The notes under the pieces were generated by a model that had not been told where the DNA came from, did not search any database, and was given only the letters and a program-made list of their open reading frames with translations. A stretch of 64,000 bases of DNA from assembly GCF_001613935.1 (NCBI RefSeq), contig NZ_LQCI01000011.1, positions 119,795-183,794 on the forward strand, in the 5' to 3' direction. The position numbers and the translations under genes were made by a program. Positions 60,255 to 64,000 of this stretch are shown here, piece by piece. Source of the DNA: Amycolatopsis regifaucium (GTDB lineage Bacteria; Actinomycetota; Actinomycetes; Mycobacteriales; Pseudonocardiaceae). Position 1 is the stretch's first letter. Every line of letters starts with the position of its first letter.

Positions 60255-61082
60255 TCAGCGCAGCAGCAGCTTCCCGAAGCGCCGTGACGCCCCGTAGATC
60301 CCGACCGCCGCCAGCGCCGTCAGGTACAGCACGTTCCCGACCATGCTCCACGACAGCACGCCGACCGACAGCCCGCGCATCAGCTCGATCCCGTGGTACA
60401 GCGGGAAGATCCGCACGATCCACTGGATCGCCTCCGGATAGACCGACAGCGGGTAGAACGTCGTGGAGAACAGGAACAGCGGCATCAGCACGAGGTTGAT
60501 GTAGTCGAACTGGGAAACCGACCGCAGGAAGGTCACCAGCACGATGCCGATGGCCGAGAACGCCATCGCGATCAGCAGTGCCGCCGGGATCATCAGCACG
60601 GCCCACCACGACCCGGGCAAACCCATCGCGGTCATCACGCCGAGGAAGGTCATCGAGTAGATCCCGCCGCGCAGCACCGACCAGCCGACCTCGCCGAGCG
60701 CGATGTCCAACGGCCCGATCGGGGTGGCGAGCATGGCGTCGTACAGCTTCGCGTACTTCAGCTTGAAGAACAGGTTGTACGTCGAGTCGAGGATGGCGCC
60801 GTTCATCGCCGACGCCGCGAGCAGACCGGGCGCGACGAAGGCGACGTAACTCATCACCTGGCCGCCGGGCCCGACGACCTCGCCGACCAGCTTGCCGAAG
60901 CCGAGCTGGAAGGCCATCAGGTAGAACAGCGGCTCGAAGGCGCCGGACACGAACAGCATCCAGACGTGCGAGTAGGTCAGGAAGGTGCGTTCCAGCACCG
61001 CCTTCGACCGGCCGCTGTACATCGACGGGGGCAGGACGCGCAGCAGCACCCCGCGCCGCGGGGCTTCGACGAGAACAGCCAC
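60255..61082 (-). CDS. ABC-2 type transporter permease (second subunit)
   Basis: This 275-residue protein has six predicted membrane segments of the ABC-2 family, with SGAFEPLFYLMAFQLGFG early, LKYAKLYDAMLATPIGPLDI in the cytoplasmic loop and LMPLFLFSTTFYPLSVYP before the last spans. The sequence resembles NodJ/DrrB-type exporters of drugs or lipids. It starts one base after the first permease stop and is the third gene of the ABC operon. Two different permeases suggest a heterodimeric channel. Confidence 0.92.
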   Translation of the reverse strand: MAVLVEAPRRGVLLRVLPPSMYSGRSKAVLERTFLTYSHVWMLFVSGAFEPLFYLMAFQLGFGKLVGEVVGPGGQVMSYVAFVAPGLLAASAMNGAILDSTYNLFFKLKYAKLYDAMLATPIGPLDIALGEVGWSVLRGGIYSMTFLGVMTAMGLPGSWWAVLMIPAALLIAMAFSAIGIVLVTFLRSVSQFDYINLVLMPLFLFSTTFYPLSVYPEAIQWIVRIFPLYHGIELMRGLSVGVLSWSMVGNVLYLTALAAVGIYGASRRFGKLLLR

Positions 61083-61083
61083 T

Positions 61084-61898
61084 TCAGACCACCAGCCGTC
61101 GGTAGAAGTACTTGTGCGCCAGCGCCCAGCCCGCCCCGGCCAGTACGACCAGGAAGGCGAGGTGCCCCAGCGTGGCGAGCGGACCGACGGTGCCGAGGCT
61201 GACCGCCCTGGCTGCTTCGTTGCCGTGCCACAAAGGCGAAAGCCAGGCGATCCACATCAGCGGGGCCGGCAGTTCGGCGATGGGGAAGAACGTTCCGGAG
61301 AACAACGTCATCGGGATCAGGATGAACCGGAACACCAGTCCGAACCGGGAGCCCTCGTCGTAGGTGGTCGCGGCGAGCGCCATCACCGGGGTGCCGCAGG
61401 CGAGACCGGTGAGCGTCCCGATCAGGATGACCGCGAGCACGCCGAAGCTCGTCCACGAACCGAACAGCGCGGCGATGACGGCGTAGATCGCCCCGGCCAG
61501 CGTCAGCCGGATCCCGACCCAGATGATCTGGCTGCCGAGGACCTGGCCCGGTGTGATCGGCGACGCGGTGACGGCCACGTAGCTCTGCTGCCATTTGAAC
61601 CCGGACAGCACCGGGTAGCTGGACTCCCCCACCGCCAGCTGCGCCGCGCCGGCGACGAGCAGCGCGGGCGCGACGTACTCGAGGTAGGAGAACCCGCCTG
61701 TCGCGGCGCCGGCCTGCACCTGTGAGCCGAAGCCGAGCCCCATCGCGGCCAGGAACATCACCGGCTGCAGGCCCGTCGAGTACAACGTGGACAGCCAGTA
61801 CCGGCGGTACCACATCCAGTACCCCTCGACCCGTAGCCAGGCGCCGAGCCAAGTCGACACCACGCGGCCCGTCGAGGCCTTCGTTCCCGCTGTGGTCA

Positions 61899-61899
<1 letters not shown>
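61084..61899 (-). CDS. ABC-2 type transporter permease (first subunit)
   Basis: This 271-residue protein has six predicted membrane segments with GLQPVMFLAAMGLGFGSQ, FKWQQSYVAVTASPITPGQV and IPMTLFSGTFFPIAELP, the ABC-2/NodJ pattern shared with its partner. ATG 61899 overlaps the ATPase stop, so the three genes are coupled. It forms the export channel with the second permease. Confidence 0.93.
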
Positions 61900-62840
<941 letters not shown>

Positions 62841-62931
62841 GGTTCGCACCCTAGGACCTGGCACCGACAAAATTCGACCGGTTTATCCGCCCCCTTGTTG
62901 GACGGTCCCGCCTCGTCGATACTCACCGACC

Positions 62932-63948
62932 ATGAGTCTCAAGCCCAGAATCGCCCTGTTGTCCGTTTTTGTCAGCGCCGGGCTCCTGCTGGCGCCTGCG
63001 GCCCAAGCGGCCGAGACCACTGTGGACGGCCGGACCGTCGATCCGCGTCCTTCCACCGCCAAGCTGGCCTTCGAACTGCACAAACTGGCGCTGCTCAGCC
63101 ACGGCAAGATCCGGGTGAGCGAGATCGGCCGCAGCAACGAGGGCCGTCCGGTGTGGGCGGCCAGGGTCGGCCACGGCAAGACGCGTGTCCAGTACGTCAC
63201 CCAGCAGCATGGCGACGAGCCGCTGGGCACCCCCGCCGCGCTCGAGTTCCTGCGCAAGGTCGGCGTCGAGCACAGCGCGTGGGCCCGGAAACTGCTCGCG
63301 AAGGTGACCGTCGACATCGTCGTACGCGCCAACCCGGACGGGCACGAGCGCGACTGGCGCTACAACTATGACCCGAAGGCCACCCCCGAGTACGGCGAGA
63401 AGGGCAAGGGCTACGACATCAACCGCTACCACGACCCGGCCGTCGCGCCTGCGGACAACCCGGCCACCGAGGCGGGGCTGATCCAGCGGCGGAACGCGGC
63501 GTTCAAGCCGGACATCATGGTCGACTACCACATGCAGGGCCGGTATCGGGACGCCGATGGCAAGGAGATCACCGCTTCGACGATGTGGCCGACACATCCG
63601 GGCGTGAAACCGTCCGATGTGGACTTCGCCAAGCAGATCGCGGTCGTGGTGCAGCGGTCGATCGACGGCAACGGCGGCTACGTCTCGCAGTACCCGGGCG
63701 GCGACTACCAGGGCATCGCGCGCAACGGGTACGGCCTGCTCGGCAACGGCAGCGTGCTGATCGAACTCAGCCTCATCCCGGAGCGTGAGCAGGCGCAGAT
63801 CCGGGACGCGCTGGCGTCGATGCTCGCGATCGCGCAGGCCGCGGCCGACGGTTCGGTGCGGAAGGTGGACCCGGCCGACGCCGAGGCGATCCCGCCCCGG
63901 GGACCGGCGTTGCCGGGTACGGTCGAAGAAGGGGACGAAGCCGCCTGA
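62932..63948 (+). CDS. Secreted zinc carboxypeptidase (M14 family)
   Basis: This 338-residue enzyme has a signal peptide ending AQA-AE at about residue 27. The zinc ligands are H93 and E96 (QQHGDEPLG) and H200 (DYHMQG), with N134-P-D-G and R165 near the substrate site and catalytic E278 in LIELSLI. The full M14 layout is present. It removes C-terminal residues from peptides or murein peptides outside the cell. It ends with an acidic tail. It is divergent from the ABC operon. Confidence 0.92.
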   Translation: MSLKPRIALLSVFVSAGLLLAPAAQAAETTVDGRTVDPRPSTAKLAFELHKLALLSHGKIRVSEIGRSNEGRPVWAARVGHGKTRVQYVTQQHGDEPLGTPAALEFLRKVGVEHSAWARKLLAKVTVDIVVRANPDGHERDWRYNYDPKATPEYGEKGKGYDINRYHDPAVAPADNPATEAGLIQRRNAAFKPDIMVDYHMQGRYRDADGKEITASTMWPTHPGVKPSDVDFAKQIAVVVQRSIDGNGGYVSQYPGGDYQGIARNGYGLLGNGSVLIELSLIPEREQAQIRDALASMLAIAQAAADGSVRKVDPADAEAIPPRGPALPGTVEEGDEAA

Positions 63949-63954
63949 CGCGTG

Positions 63955-63975
63955 CAATGAAAGGCCCCTTCATTG
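63955..63975. repeat. Short palindrome after carboxypeptidase gene
   Basis: CAATGAA (63955-63961) and TTCATTG (63969-63975) flank AGGCCCC, followed by GCCTTTTTCAT. It could end transcription: AATGAAAGGC also pairs with GCCTTTTTCAT and leads into a T-rich stretch. Confidence 0.5.
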
Positions 63976-64000
63976 AGCCTTTTTCATCTTGGTGGTGGGG

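Overview
The window is high-GC actinobacterial chromosome. Third-position G/C bias is strong throughout, GTG starts are common, genes often overlap by ATGA or GTGA, and several F420-linked families occur. Gene order (rne-rplU-rpmA-obgE-proB; nadD-rsfS-gpgP-octT-degV-comEA-comEC; holA next to rpsT; lepA) matches mycobacteria and Pseudonocardiales. The protein flavour and the short intergenic palindromes suggest Pseudonocardiaceae, probably Amycolatopsis; this is an inference, not a search result. I see no rRNA, tRNA, insertion sequence, prophage or CRISPR array.

Layout. 1-1.2 kb: a two-component system whose kinase is cut by the window edge. 1.4-6.2 kb: an NCS1 permease, nitrilase-type amidohydrolase, dihydropyrimidinase and F420-type LLM oxidoreductase, which look like a pyrimidine or hydantoin catabolic operon. 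6.2-12.6 kb: a decayed hydrolase fragment, a beta-lactamase-fold hydrolase, an iron-box-controlled siderophore-interacting protein, two small-fold enzymes divergent from a TetR regulator with a triple operator, hemW, and a VOC protein/TetR pair. 12.8-18.4 kb: an assimilatory sulfate operon (leader peptide, sirA, zinc-ribbon protein, cysH, cysD, cysN, sirohydrochlorin chelatase) that reduces sulfate through APS. 18.4-30.5 kb: mixed accessory genes, including a membrane-anchored barnase-like RNase with its barstar, a proline 3-hydroxylase with LysR and EamA neighbours, an amino-acid permease behind a structured leader, and a secreted GH20 hexosaminidase behind a DasR-type operator.

30.5-44.1 kb is mostly core: lepA, rpsT, holA, a SAM-I riboswitch controlling threonine synthase, comEC/comEA, and the degV-octT-gpgP-rsfS-nadD block shared with mycobacteria. 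44.2-51.5 kb: a RecQ helicase fused to a phosphoribosyltransferase-like domain, an MFS carrier, an arginyl-tRNA synthetase outside its usual context, and an FAD monooxygenase divergent from TetR. 51.6-58.3 kb: proB-obgE-rpmA-rplU-rne. 58.8-64 kb: a secreted subtilase, an ABC-2 export system and a secreted M14 carboxypeptidase.

The most interesting items are the cysteine-type leader peptide before sirA, the RecQ-phosphoribosyltransferase fusion, the pyrimidine operon in which an F420-type enzyme takes the place where a flavin/NAD(P) dehydrogenase would be expected, the SAM riboswitch whose P1 helix adjoins the thrC ribosome-binding site, and the stand-alone proline hydroxylase locus. All functional calls rest on reading motifs by eye; no database search was run.
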